Source of the DNA: Parachlamydiales bacterium
Lineage (GTDB): Bacteria; Chlamydiota; Chlamydiia; Chlamydiales; Parachlamydiaceae
Direction of reading: 5' to 3'
Assembly: GCA_020051075.1 (NCBI GenBank)
Contig: JAGVJP010000082.1
Coordinates: 1 to 41,433 of the forward strand
Length of the DNA stretch: 41,433 bases
Shown here: piece after piece, positions 8,192 through 16,510 of the stretch
How the letters are laid out: every line of letters begins with the position of its first letter
Position numbering within the stretch: position 1 is the first letter of the stretch
Position numbers and translations under genes: made by a program
The notes under the pieces: model-generated
Database searches by the model: none
Told to the model about the DNA's origin: nothing
The model's input: the letters and a program-made list of their open reading frames with translations, nothing else

Positions 8192-8220
8192 ACTTTAACA
8201 AAATATTATTTTTTAGTCAA
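8192..8220 (-). promoter_or_regulatory. sigma70-type promoter of the gene at 7754-8158
   Basis: Read on the minus strand, TTGACT (8220-8215), a 17-bp spacer and TAAAGT (8197-8192) precede the start codon by about 34 bp. The -35 hexamer is the same as that of the promoter at 6860. Confidence 0.55.
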
Positions 8221-8283
8221 TAACAATTAATTACTTCAACTATATTAAATATGCCTTTGATTTCAAAAAGGTGACATATTTAT

Positions 8284-8408
8284 TCACCCCTTTGCGTCTT
8301 CGCACCTTTGCGCCTTTGCGTTTAATAAAGCTAAGGACCGCTCTGCGCTCACAGATGTTCGCATTCTCACATCTTGCGCTTTCCTTTTTGAGTCTTCGGG
8401 CATTTGCG
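8284..8408. repeat. CTTTGCG-type short repeat cluster
   Basis: Irregular tandem copies of words such as CTTTGCGTCTTCGCACC and TTTGCGCCTTTGCGTTTAAT fill the space downstream of dus, with TTTGCGTTTAAT at both ends (8315-8326 and 8403-8414). Similar low-complexity repeats are known from intergenic regions of many environmental bacteria. The last copy touches the dus stop codon. Confidence 0.65.
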
Positions 8409-8409
8409 T

Positions 8410-9420
8410 TTAATTAAGCAGAGGCTGTTCTTCGCCTAAAGGGAAGTGGAGAATGAGGTCGTTGACCTCTTGAAGGGTAGAGGCGCGGCTGATCAACTCT
8501 CTAAATTGACGGGTCCCCGCCGACTTCTTAAGATACCAACACCCAACACGCCTCATATCGACACAAACGCGATGGTCTTGGTGATAGCGTCGTGTAAATT
8601 GGAAGTGCTCATAAAGAGCTGTCCGGCAATCTTCAAGCGACCGTATGGCTGGCTCCTGCCCGCTCAGATGACAAAGGATATCCTCTACAGCCCATGGCTG
8701 CCCCATCGTGCCACGAGCAACTAAGACAGCATCGCAACCTGTTTCAAGAAAAGCCTTTTCAGCAGAAACACCATCGACGATATCTCCATTGGCAATCACA
8801 GCTATTTTTGTAGCCGCTTGCTTGCATCGCTTAATGACTTCCCAATCAGCAGGACCTTGATATCCTTGCATTCTGGTTCGTCCATGCACACAAATCGCTT
8901 GAGCGCCTGCTTGTTCAGCAATTCGAACAATCTCTTCTGCATTGATCTGGCTTTCATCCCATCCAGCTCTAATTTTAACAGTGACAGGGATTTTTACAGC
9001 AGCGACCATATTGGCAAGAACTTCGCCAATCAGTTCAGGTGTTTTCAGCATCCCTGAACCGCTTCCATCTTTAGTCACTTTGTCGACCGGACATCCACAA
9101 TTGAGGTCCACAACGGAGAAACCGAGATTTTCGATGATCTTTGCCGCTTGTCCTGCGATGGACGGCTTGCTCCCACATAACTGTGCTCCGATAGGATACA
9201 TATCAGGAGAGAAATCTAATAAATGGTAAGTCCCTTGGTCGTGTCGAACCAAGGCGTCCATCTTCACCATCTCGCAATACATCAACCCAGGACGATATTT
9301 AGCGGTCATTTTGCGAAATGGGTAATCCGAACAGCCGGCTAAAGGCGCATAGAAAATACGATTGGGAAGAGTTAACGATCCGATTTGAATTTCTTTTTGT
9401 CTGTGCTCTTTCATCGTCAT
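8410..9420 (-). CDS. tRNA-dihydrouridine synthase
   Basis: This flavoenzyme reduces uridine to dihydrouridine in the D-loop of tRNA with FMN and NAD(P)H. The 336-residue protein is a TIM-barrel Dus/NifR3 family member: the N-terminal FYAPLAGCSDYPFR, the motif DLNCGCPVDKV with catalytic Cys110, K-I-R-A-G-W (FMN contact) and CVHGRTRMQGYQG, then IANGDI near the phosphate-binding loop. It resembles DusB-type proteins, but the subtype cannot be fixed by eye. It follows yggT with a two-base gap and the same order is recalled for CT645-CT644 in C. trachomatis. The final codons (HFPLGEEQP) are the source of the 25-bp duplication at 7710-7734. The start may be at 9414 (MKEHRQ) instead of 9420. Confidence 0.95.
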   Translation of the reverse strand: MTMKEHRQKEIQIGSLTLPNRIFYAPLAGCSDYPFRKMTAKYRPGLMYCEMVKMDALVRHDQGTYHLLDFSPDMYPIGAQLCGSKPSIAGQAAKIIENLGFSVVDLNCGCPVDKVTKDGSGSGMLKTPELIGEVLANMVAAVKIPVTVKIRAGWDESQINAEEIVRIAEQAGAQAICVHGRTRMQGYQGPADWEVIKRCKQAATKIAVIANGDIVDGVSAEKAFLETGCDAVLVARGTMGQPWAVEDILCHLSGQEPAIRSLEDCRTALYEHFQFTRRYHQDHRVCVDMRRVGCWYLKKSAGTRQFRELISRASTLQEVNDLILHFPLGEEQPLLN

Positions 9421-9422
9421 GC

Positions 9423-9686
9423 CTAAAAGAAAAGCTTAATCAAGTAGATCACGAAACTCTGAATGAAAGAGAGGCAGAGAAAAGCAACAATAGGGCTAAA
9501 ATCAATCATTCCCAACGGCGGGACAAACCGTCTAAAGAAGTTGAGGTAGGGATCGGTGTAGTAACTGACAAATTGCATCAACCGGTAGTCGTTCAACTGT
9601 GGAAGCCAAGAGCAGATGATCCGCGCAAAAATCATGAAGGTATAAATGCGGAAGATAAGGTCTATAAAGATGATAAGTTTGATCAT
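9423..9686 (-). CDS. YggT family membrane protein
   Basis: The 87-residue protein has two hydrophobic segments (about 4-22 and 64-84) around the family signature: ICSWLPQL, then DPYLNFFRRFVPPLGMIDFSPIVAFL. YggT proteins are widely conserved, often next to pyrroline-5-carboxylate reductase or division genes, and are linked to osmotic tolerance or membrane-protein assembly; the molecular role is not established. It is the first gene of a two-gene unit with dus and is divergent from the PilM-like operon, with 98 bp between the starts. Confidence 0.9.
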   Translation of the reverse strand: MIKLIIFIDLIFRIYTFMIFARIICSWLPQLNDYRLMQFVSYYTDPYLNFFRRFVPPLGMIDFSPIVAFLCLSFIQSFVIYLIKLFF

Positions 9687-9784
9687 AATCTCATAACAAG
9701 GCTTGAATTAATACTATGAGTCTAATAGAATCACCCTTTTTAGGCACTAAAATAACCTGACGTCTGGTAAATTTCATTAACACT

Positions 9785-11458
9785 ATGTTTAATTTTAAGT
9801 TTTCTACTATTTCTATAGGCTTAGAACGGCTGCCCGAAGGGATTAAGTGCGCCGCTGTAGAAACTTCGAGGAAAGGGCCAATCCTCAAAAATCTTTTTCT
9901 ACTCAATCCGGCAACGGACAATGTCAAACCGCTTTACACGTTTCACCCTATACTGACAACTTGTTTAAATGGAACGGATGTTTTGGCAAGAACGCTAATC
10001 CTTCCGATCACTAAAAATAAAGATATTGCTGCGGCTTTAACATTTCAGGCGGAGCCCTTGCTCCCTTATCCCATTGACGAAGCGTTATTATCCTATCAAA
10101 TCATCAACAAAAATGCTGATTCGACAACACTTACCCTCTTCGCTGCAAAAAAAGAGTCTGTAAACAATCACATTGAAAGCTGGAAGTCATTAAATATTGA
10201 ACCGGAAATCGTCTCTGCGCCTCAAGCAGCGTTAACCAGTTTTGTAAAAAATTTTATCTCTGACGAACAAACCTGTTTAATCATTCACCTTCAAAGACAA
10301 AATACCACTGCCGCGCTAGTATCTAAAGGGAAGCTTGTCGCATCATTTGGACAGCAAGAAGGGATGGACCTCCTTTTAACGGCCCTAAAGAAGGGAAATT
10401 CTTTATCTGCACAAAAAGACTTGAACGACTGGAACCTGCTCTCAGAAAAAGGAAACGAGGAATCAGAAGCGCTGAAGAAATTACAGCAACTCGTCACAAA
10501 GATTGGATTTGCCCTCGCTAAAGAGCTGAGAAACGAAACAATAGAAGGGATAGCGATCACTGGGGAGGCCGTGAATTACAAGGGGTTAGACCACTACCTC
10601 ACACAGCACCTGAACACTCCTTTGAAGAAGGCCCAACCCACAGATCAATTTACGAGCGATCAACTCCAAGCTTTCGCCTTGCCAATAGGATTAGCGATTC
10701 AATCGCTTCCAAGCAATATCTTTCCAGCCAACATATTCCCAACCAATCAATCGCTCATTGACTTTCAACAAGAAGAACTGAGTTATGCACATCCGTGGAG
10801 GAGGCTAAAACTCCCTGTAGCCATTTATTTTGGTTTAATCGGACTCCTTACTTTTACTTTCTACACTTTCAGCCAGCACTATCTCCATTATGAAGAAGAC
10901 CTGATCAAACAATCATATGTTGATTTATTAGCTTCTACAGGTAAATCTCCAGAACAATTTGAAGACACTTTCGACGAAAAAAATCCACAAGCAAAAGAGA
11001 AATTTAACGGAGAGACTCCAACGTTAACCCAGCTGTCAGCAGATGACTTAAGAGACCGGTTAGCCTTTTTACAAAAAGATCTTAAAGCAACTCCCGACTC
11101 TTATCCTCTTTTTGCCAATATCCCCCGAGTCAGCGATGTCTTAGCTTGGTTGAGCCAACACCATGCGATCGTTGTTCCAGATGAACAAGGAATCCCTCAA
11201 ACACGCCTTCAAATCGAAGATTTTAATTATACGATGGTGAAACGGCCTCAGCAAGGGAAGAAACAAGAAAAATACCAAGTTTATGTCGAACTCGAGCTCT
11301 CCAGTCCTACTCCAAAATGGGCTAGAGAGTTTCATGATGCCCTCATCGAACCGAATGATTGGGTGGATAATAAAAATGAAGTGAAGTGGAATGCGAATCG
11401 TGGTAAATACAAAACCTCTTTCTTCTTAAAAGATAAAACGGTTTACCCCAACAGATAG
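9785..11458 (+). CDS. PilM/GspL-like actin-fold protein with one membrane segment (CT646-like)
   Basis: The 557-residue product begins with an actin-like/PilM-type region (about residues 1-300) with repeated short strand-rich motifs such as AVETSRKGPI, LTLFAAKKESVNNH and CLIIHLQRQNTTAALV. A single transmembrane helix (about 337-360, after RRLKLP) is followed by a soluble C-terminal region. This order, cytoplasmic actin-fold domain then membrane anchor then periplasmic domain, is that of GspL/PilM-N assembly platform proteins of type II secretion and type IV pili. It heads a compact three-gene operon (gaps 6 and -4 bp) that I recall as CT646-CT648 in Chlamydia. A role in secretion or envelope assembly is inferred from fold and order only. 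Confidence 0.7.
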   Translation: MFNFKFSTISIGLERLPEGIKCAAVETSRKGPILKNLFLLNPATDNVKPLYTFHPILTTCLNGTDVLARTLILPITKNKDIAAALTFQAEPLLPYPIDEALLSYQIINKNADSTTLTLFAAKKESVNNHIESWKSLNIEPEIVSAPQAALTSFVKNFISDEQTCLIIHLQRQNTTAALVSKGKLVASFGQQEGMDLLLTALKKGNSLSAQKDLNDWNLLSEKGNEESEALKKLQQLVTKIGFALAKELRNETIEGIAITGEAVNYKGLDHYLTQHLNTPLKKAQPTDQFTSDQLQAFALPIGLAIQSLPSNIFPANIFPTNQSLIDFQQEELSYAHPWRRLKLPVAIYFGLIGLLTFTFYTFSQHYLHYEEDLIKQSYVDLLASTGKSPEQFEDTFDEKNPQAKEKFNGETPTLTQLSADDLRDRLAFLQKDLKATPDSYPLFANIPRVSDVLAWLSQHHAIVVPDEQGIPQTRLQIEDFNYTMVKRPQQGKKQEKYQVYVELELSSPTPKWAREFHDALIEPNDWVDNKNEVKWNANRGKYKTSFFLKDKTVYPNR

Positions 11459-11464
11459 AATGTT

Positions 11465-12088
11465 ATGCTAAAAAATATCCCGCTTTCTCGTCTTCTCCTC
11501 TACCTAATCTTCTTGGGGTTCTTACCACTCGTTTTTGTCGTTCTCATTTTTGTTTCGGAAAAAGGGGAATTACAAGAATTAAATGAATCGATGGAGTCGA
11601 TTCAATACGAAACTTTCGTCAATGAAAAAAAACAGTCTCTTAACCTCTCGGTCAGACAGCATTTCCGAGATGCAGATCATTTCTACATCGATAAATACCT
11701 TGAAACTTTGGTCTTTCTAGAACCTGAAATAGAGACATTGCAGAGAATTGTCACCGACAAAAACTTTGCCGATGATGAACGGATAAAAAAGCGCCTTGAA
11801 TTCTTAACAAGCGAAGGAAATTCTCTGATTTTCTCGGAAGGGGTTGTTCAAACATTTCCAACTTATCAGGAGACGATGGAAACACTTGTTCATCCTGTTG
11901 AAGTAGATGCTAAAGATATTCAAAAAATATTAGCTAAAGTGGAAGGGGTTGAAATGGGGGGGGTTACACCAGGCCCAAATCGACCGCAACTGTTCATCAC
12001 CGATTTTAAGCTGAGTAAAAAGAAAGTTTCTGATAAAAGAGAAGTTTACATCTTAAATATGAAATTTATAAAAAGGGAATTCCTATGA
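11465..12088 (+). CDS. small membrane-anchored protein (CT647-like)
   Basis: The 207-residue protein has one N-terminal transmembrane helix (about residues 9-30, LLLYLIFLGFLPLVFVVLIF) followed by a charged region that looks helical or coiled-coil (about 35-120), then a short strand-rich end. This topology is like GspM/PilO-type partners of the actin-fold platform protein. It starts six bases after the upstream stop and its own stop overlaps the next start (ATGA), so the three genes are probably co-translated. No catalytic motif is present. Confidence 0.7.
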   Translation: MLKNIPLSRLLLYLIFLGFLPLVFVVLIFVSEKGELQELNESMESIQYETFVNEKKQSLNLSVRQHFRDADHFYIDKYLETLVFLEPEIETLQRIVTDKNFADDERIKKRLEFLTSEGNSLIFSEGVVQTFPTYQETMETLVHPVEVDAKDIQKILAKVEGVEMGGVTPGPNRPQLFITDFKLSKKKVSDKREVYILNMKFIKREFL

Positions 12089-13401
12089 ATATGAATGACT
12101 TTAGAAACCTAAGTAAATTTTCTTTTAGCATCGTTCTTATTTTATTGCTGTGCTCACTGACCAGTGCAAAAAAATGCCAAAAAGCCCTTCATAAACCGCT
12201 CACACTCTCTAGTGTAAATATTGTTGATCGCAATGGCTTTACAGAGACGATTTGTAATAAAGAGCGTCTTTCACAGTTTCAAAATGTCGATTTCCTTAAA
12301 TCTCAGCCTTATCAGAAAGTTTTGAGAATCTGGAATAGAGATGCTAAAGGTGTTGTGCGCGCCATCGTGACGACCTATTACGAAAATGGAAATTGCAAAC
12401 AATTTTTAGACATCACCAATGGGCGTGCAAATGGTGTGTTTTGTGAGTGGCATGAAAACGGGACGATGTCCCTGTGGACAAATGTCATTGGCGGAACCCC
12501 CGACGTCACGGCTGAAGCAGAGCGTTCTTGGCTGTTCGATGGCCCGAGTTATGCTTGGAATGAAGATGGCGCAATCGTTGCTGAAATGAACTACTCTCAA
12601 GGTATGTTAGAGGGAAATTCTTGTTATTTCCATCCTTCTGGACAGCTTTGGAAAAGAATCCCCTATGCTAAAAATCAGGTAGAGGGAGTTGTTGAGATTT
12701 ATAAAAAAGAAGGTGAACTTCTCCAACAAATCTGCTACTCCAATGGCATTAAACACGGACCGAGCATACGCTATTGGAGTGAAGATAAAATCGCCGCCCA
12801 AGAAGATTTTGTCCGTGGAAAATTAGAAACAGCTCAATATTTTGACCAAAAAGGAAGCCTCATTTCAGAGATCAAAGAAGGGAATGGGTATCGATCGGCT
12901 TTTGGCAAAGACAATGTCGCTGAGCTGCAGCAATTTGTCAATGGGGTTGTTGAGGGAGGAGTAAAAGTATTCAACTCAGTAGGAAAATTAAAACGATTGT
13001 ACCATGTAAAAAATGGGATCAAACATGGAGAAGAGCTTGAATACTACATCCAACGAGAGCCTGTTACAGACCCGCAGCCAAAAATCTCTTTTCATTGGTA
13101 TGATGGAAAAATTCAAGGGATTGTTAAATCATGGTATCCAGACGGAACGTTAGAAAGTCATCGAGAAATGTCAAACAATGCAAAGAACGGTGTTTTAACT
13201 GCATGGTACCGAGACGGCAGCTTGATGATGATCGAAGAATATGAGAACAATAAGCTCCTTAAAGGGGATTATTTCAAGAAAGGGGAAAAACTCCCTATCA
13301 GTCAAGTGATTCAAAGCAAAGGAATCGCAACCCTCTATGATGCAGAGGGTCACTTTGTGCAGAAAGTTTCCTACCTCAATGGCAAACCAGAGAAAAAATA
13401 A
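12085..13401 (+). CDS. exported MORN/YwqK-type repeat protein (CT648-like)
   Basis: After a signal peptide (about residues 1-28, ending LTSA), the 438-residue protein is made of roughly ten YwqK/MORN-variant units, each with a pattern such as YYENGNCKQFLDITNGRANG, FHPSGQLWKRIPYAKNQVEG or WYPDGTLESHREMSNNAKNG. These beta-hairpin units usually mediate protein or membrane contacts. It is the third gene of the PilM-like operon, overlapping its predecessor by four bases, which suggests a periplasmic or outer-surface partner of that membrane complex. The start is the ATG in the ATGA overlap; a second Met two codons later is equally possible. Confidence 0.85.
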   Translation: MNMNDFRNLSKFSFSIVLILLLCSLTSAKKCQKALHKPLTLSSVNIVDRNGFTETICNKERLSQFQNVDFLKSQPYQKVLRIWNRDAKGVVRAIVTTYYENGNCKQFLDITNGRANGVFCEWHENGTMSLWTNVIGGTPDVTAEAERSWLFDGPSYAWNEDGAIVAEMNYSQGMLEGNSCYFHPSGQLWKRIPYAKNQVEGVVEIYKKEGELLQQICYSNGIKHGPSIRYWSEDKIAAQEDFVRGKLETAQYFDQKGSLISEIKEGNGYRSAFGKDNVAELQQFVNGVVEGGVKVFNSVGKLKRLYHVKNGIKHGEELEYYIQREPVTDPQPKISFHWYDGKIQGIVKSWYPDGTLESHREMSNNAKNGVLTAWYRDGSLMMIEEYENNKLLKGDYFKKGEKLPISQVIQSKGIATLYDAEGHFVQKVSYLNGKPEKK

Positions 13402-13432
13402 GGCAACTATTCCCCTAACTTTGGGACCCCAA

Positions 13433-13661
13433 GCGACGTCGTCTCTCATTTCAAAAAAGTAACGCTGTCAGAGCCATTTCCTGCCATCCCTCTTATCCTT
13501 CCCATCCTGTCAATTTCACAGGATAGGAAAGATAGGGCAGGATAGCGAATATCCTTTATACCCCATCATCCTTTTTATCCTTCCCATCCTGTCAATTTTT
13601 ACAAGATAGGGGGAGTTTGTTATTCAGTGGTAAGAGGCTTGACGAGGTTATGAAAATAGCC
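13433..13661. repeat. composite dispersed repeat, copy 1
   Basis: This 229-bp unit runs from GCGACGTCGTCTCTCATTTC to GAGGTTATGAAAATAGCC and is nearly identical to 32369-32621. It contains paired inverted words (CTTATCCTTCCCATCCTGTC with GACAGGAT-type partners) and a central GATAGCGAATATC. Sequence similarity stops sharply at both ends, so the boundaries of the unit are well defined by the pair. Confidence 0.9.
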
Positions 13662-13662
13662 C

Positions 13663-13735
13663 CATATAGTCCATACCGTCCATACCGTCCATACCGTCCA
13701 TACCGTCCATTCCTGTCCATACCCGTCCATTGTCC
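13663..13735. repeat. 9-bp tandem repeat (CCATACCGT type)
   Basis: After one CCATATAGT unit come four or five copies of CCATACCGT and then degenerating copies (CCATTCCTGT, CCATACCCGT, CCATTGTCC). A shorter array of the CCATATAGT version is at about 26748-26778. The 9-bp period keeps one reading frame open, but this is not a gene. Confidence 0.85.
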
Positions 13736-13873
13736 TTTTTCACGTTTCATCTCCTTATTTTCTAAATTATTCTTGATGCTTATTGTTGTGATTTTATTAA
13801 TTATTAATAAAACATTTTCATATTTATAAAAACAATTTTAATTAGCAATCAAACAAAACAACAACAAAACATT

Positions 13874-13909
13874 AATATTATTATTCTATAATAATATAGT
13901 AATAATATT
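13874..13909. promoter_or_regulatory. AT-only inverted repeat before the orphan gene at 13920
   Basis: AATATTATTA (13874-13883) and TAATAATATT (13900-13909) are perfect inverted repeats 16 bp apart, ending eleven bases before the ATG at 13920. The spot where a ribosome binding site should be has none. This could be an operator or a curved promoter element. Confidence 0.4.
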
Positions 13910-13919
13910 TGGTTTTGTA

Positions 13920-15500
13920 ATGTCAGTAAATACAGATTTTAAAAATCACAGTGTTGATAGCCTTTATAGTGTAAACTATACGCAATCGCCTGGAACAATT
14001 TCTCCCGTCTATCAAGAAAAACCCGACTCTACGAACGTTTCTGAAAGTTTCTTAAAAAACTTAAGAAATCCAGAAGATGCAGAAGTTAAAACATCCATTT
14101 CTTCGTTTCCTCTCAGCAGCAGCGAACCACACTCTATTTCTCAATCCCAAACTCAAAGGATGGTCAAACAAATTAAAGGAACAATAGAACACAAACATAT
14201 TGCTCCAAAAGTGGATTTACCGTCAGAGCTTCTCCAAACTCTATCACCAGAAGAACTAAAAAACCTCAGAAACAGCTGCTTACAAGACTATAAAATCGCC
14301 ATGGAAACACTAGAACAATCTGTTGCTAGCGTTGCAGCAACGCACCCTGATGCGTTAGAATTCGCAGATCAGTTAAATCAAAGATTAATGACCTTTCTTG
14401 AAAAATATGCTGAAATCCTACTCGAGGATGAAGGAAAAATCTCCCCAACAACACCAAAAAATTTCAAGCAAGATAAAATAACTCTAAAAGTAAATGAACT
14501 GTTAATTGAAATTTTTTCGACAAAAAGAGAAGAACGATATAACCCAATGACTGGAAAAACTGAAACCTTTGATGGGACTATTGTTGAAGGTATTTATAAT
14601 GAAGCTGGAAGCGTCGGATTAAATCCGATTACAATTCGAAATGCTATTAAGAATGGAAATCTAAGGGAAAAAATGTACTTTCCTTATAAAAGTACTTGGA
14701 ATTTTACACAAGAAATTTTAAAAAACCCAGAATTAGTTGCTAGAATTGATAATAAATTAAAAGAAAGTCAAGCTGGCTGGGAAGTCAACACTCCCATGCT
14801 CGAAGATATCGTCCATCATCGCAAACTTCAGCCATATTCCTACTCCGACTATGCTGAAAGTACGAGAACAGATCGTTTAAGGACTGCTATTCCTGAAGCA
14901 GAAAGAAAACAGTTGATCAAAGAAAAAAATCAACCCATTGCAGCAACGCGAATCACCGATTTAAGCGAACGAGAAAGAAGGCACGCGATTGGAGAATTAG
15001 ATCCTTCCAAAACGAAAGTAAGCGAAGAAATGAAGGCACAGTATGAGGAAAGAAGCTCTCAACAGATCCAGTGGGCCCCTGGAAGCCACTGGTGGCGTCC
15101 AGCAACAAATGTTGAAAGGGAACAGCCTCACGATTATCTCACTTCATCAGCCGAGGTTGGCGCCCCAGCAATCGCAGGGATTTCTGGAACGACAGATCAG
15201 ATTTTGACGATGGCAATGTATTTCGGAATGACAACAAAACAAGAGCTTGAAAAGGGCCGCTTAGCCTGTCTAGGATGGATGTTAGAAACGCAAGATCACA
15301 CAATCAATGAAATCATGACTTCTTCCTTAGGTTTTGGTTTGAGCTATACCCCATCGCCGACATCCTACTCGGAAATTTACTCGGAAGACAACTTGTTTAC
15401 TCACCAAATTCAGCAAGAGCAGATCGCCAGAAACACCAATTTGCCAGACTATTATCTTTCAGCTGAGTGGGCTTTGCGCAAATCTGGCCTGTCCCAGTAG
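13920..15500 (+). CDS. orphan protein, possible secreted effector
   Basis: I do not recognise this 526-residue protein. It has no signal peptide or membrane helix. Residues 1-85 are Ser/Thr/Asn-rich and low in complexity, like many type III secretion leaders. Residues about 100-160 look helical. The middle (about 190-330) has a compact region with NPMTGKTETFDGTIVEG. The C-terminal third has WAPGSHWW, then GISGTTDQILTMAMYFGMT and a helix with HTINEIM, a pattern I vaguely associate with C-terminal segments of some toxin-like proteins but cannot name. It stands alone, with repeats upstream and a hairpin downstream, and lacks a Shine-Dalgarno site. Effector status is inference from composition and genome context. 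Confidence 0.6.
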   Translation: MSVNTDFKNHSVDSLYSVNYTQSPGTISPVYQEKPDSTNVSESFLKNLRNPEDAEVKTSISSFPLSSSEPHSISQSQTQRMVKQIKGTIEHKHIAPKVDLPSELLQTLSPEELKNLRNSCLQDYKIAMETLEQSVASVAATHPDALEFADQLNQRLMTFLEKYAEILLEDEGKISPTTPKNFKQDKITLKVNELLIEIFSTKREERYNPMTGKTETFDGTIVEGIYNEAGSVGLNPITIRNAIKNGNLREKMYFPYKSTWNFTQEILKNPELVARIDNKLKESQAGWEVNTPMLEDIVHHRKLQPYSYSDYAESTRTDRLRTAIPEAERKQLIKEKNQPIAATRITDLSERERRHAIGELDPSKTKVSEEMKAQYEERSSQQIQWAPGSHWWRPATNVEREQPHDYLTSSAEVGAPAIAGISGTTDQILTMAMYFGMTTKQELEKGRLACLGWMLETQDHTINEIMTSSLGFGLSYTPSPTSYSEIYSEDNLFTHQIQQEQIARNTNLPDYYLSAEWALRKSGLSQ

Positions 15501-15826
15501 ATATCAAGTTGTTCATAAGCCGAAGTTTTCTGTTCATATCTCGATTGTTTTTCACAACGAACTGATGATCCTGTCAATAACAGGTCATTTGCAAACAAGA
15601 TAACGACAACTCATCAACACGATTTTATCTGAGAGCTTTTGATAATTTTATGAACATTTCCACACGCTATGAAGAATAAGAAGTCTTATATATATCTATT
15701 TCTTTTCTTATGAGAGCTGTGTGGAAAGTGATAAGTACACAAAACCGAGCTGCTTATTCGATTGAATTCTACATAGCCTTCTGATATTCTACCTGTAGAT
15801 TTTTTTCAAGGTGATGGATTTTTACG
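15501..15826. other. intergenic space with a long hairpin
   Basis: No gene is seen in these 326 bp. The notable element is the inverted repeat at 15657-15727. Short CATC/GATG and TCATCAA words are scattered but no promoter stands out. Confidence 0.4.
15657..15727. promoter_or_regulatory. 26-bp imperfect inverted repeat
   Basis: TTTCCACAC (15657-15665) pairs perfectly with GTGTGGAAA (15719-15727). The pairing continues inward (GCTATGAAGAATAAGAAG with CTTTTCTTATGAGAGC, some mismatches), leaving a loop of about 18 AT-rich bases. It may be the terminator of the orphan gene, a structured leader of the next gene, or a transposon-like remnant. Confidence 0.55.
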
Positions 15827-16483
15827 ATGGTTATGCAAACCGCCTACTTTTTCGATTTAGCTTCCTTCCAATATAGGGAAATTTTTGATTCAACACCCTA
15901 TCCTTGGCTTGCTTTGTTGAAACTTGAAAATTATATCAAAACCCTTCCCTTAGGCTTACACAAAGGGGTTATCTCTTCTTTGGCTTATTTGATCCACCCA
16001 GAACTCATTTCAATCGGTGAAGGAACAATTGTTGAGCCTGGCGCTTACATCCAAGGTCCTTGTGTGATAGGAAAAAACTGCACAATACGACATGGAGCGT
16101 ATATCCGCGGAAATGTCATCACCGGAGACCACTGCGTTATCGGTCATGCTTCTGAGATTAAACAGACGATTTTGATGAACAACACCCATGCAGGCCATTT
16201 TGCCTATGTTGGCGATTCTATTCTTGGATCCGATGTCAATCTAGGGGCTGGTGTGAAATGCGCTAACCTCAGGCTTGATGGAAAAACGATTGATTTGTAC
16301 ATCGATCACCAACAACGAATCCCAACGGAAATGCGAAAGCTCGGCGCCATCATAGGAGATCAAACGCAACTGGGGTGCAATAGCGTCACCAATCCAGGCT
16401 CTTTGATTGGACAGGCTGTCAAATGCACCCCTTGTTTGAATATCGGCGGATTCATTCCTTCAAACTCGTTCATTAAATCGTAA
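15827..16483 (+). CDS. left-handed beta-helix protein related to GlmU C-terminal domain (CT629-like)
   Basis: The 218-residue protein has an N-terminal stretch unlike a nucleotidyltransferase followed by a left-handed parallel beta-helix of hexapeptide repeats: IGEGTIVEPGAYIQGPCVIG, then IRHGAYIRGNVITG, and IGDQTQLGCNSVTNPGSLIG. It matches the acyltransferase part of UDP-GlcNAc pyrophosphorylase-like proteins, with HAGHFAYVGDSILG at the usual acetyl-CoA/sugar site. No uridylyltransferase GXG motif is present, so it is at most half of a GlmU. It sits directly before ispA, an order I recall for CT629-CT628. It may act in lipid A or cell-wall sugar chemistry. The start could be the second Met at 15833. 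Confidence 0.85.
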   Translation: MVMQTAYFFDLASFQYREIFDSTPYPWLALLKLENYIKTLPLGLHKGVISSLAYLIHPELISIGEGTIVEPGAYIQGPCVIGKNCTIRHGAYIRGNVITGDHCVIGHASEIKQTILMNNTHAGHFAYVGDSILGSDVNLGAGVKCANLRLDGKTIDLYIDHQQRIPTEMRKLGAIIGDQTQLGCNSVTNPGSLIGQAVKCTPCLNIGGFIPSNSFIKS

Positions 16484-16510
16484 CTCTCAGAAAAATAACG
16501 GTCTCAGCGT

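Noticed and set aside
13663..13735. Regular short repeats as a CRISPR array
   Set aside because: The units are 9 bp and contiguous with no spacers, and no cas gene is present.
13617..13829. 70-codon frame through the 9-bp repeat
   Set aside because: It is kept open only by the repeat period and has repetitive PYR-type residues.
15657..15727. DnaA boxes and a replication origin
   Set aside because: TTTCCACA-like words differ from the TTATCCACA consensus at two positions and only two occur, with no dnaA or other origin genes nearby.
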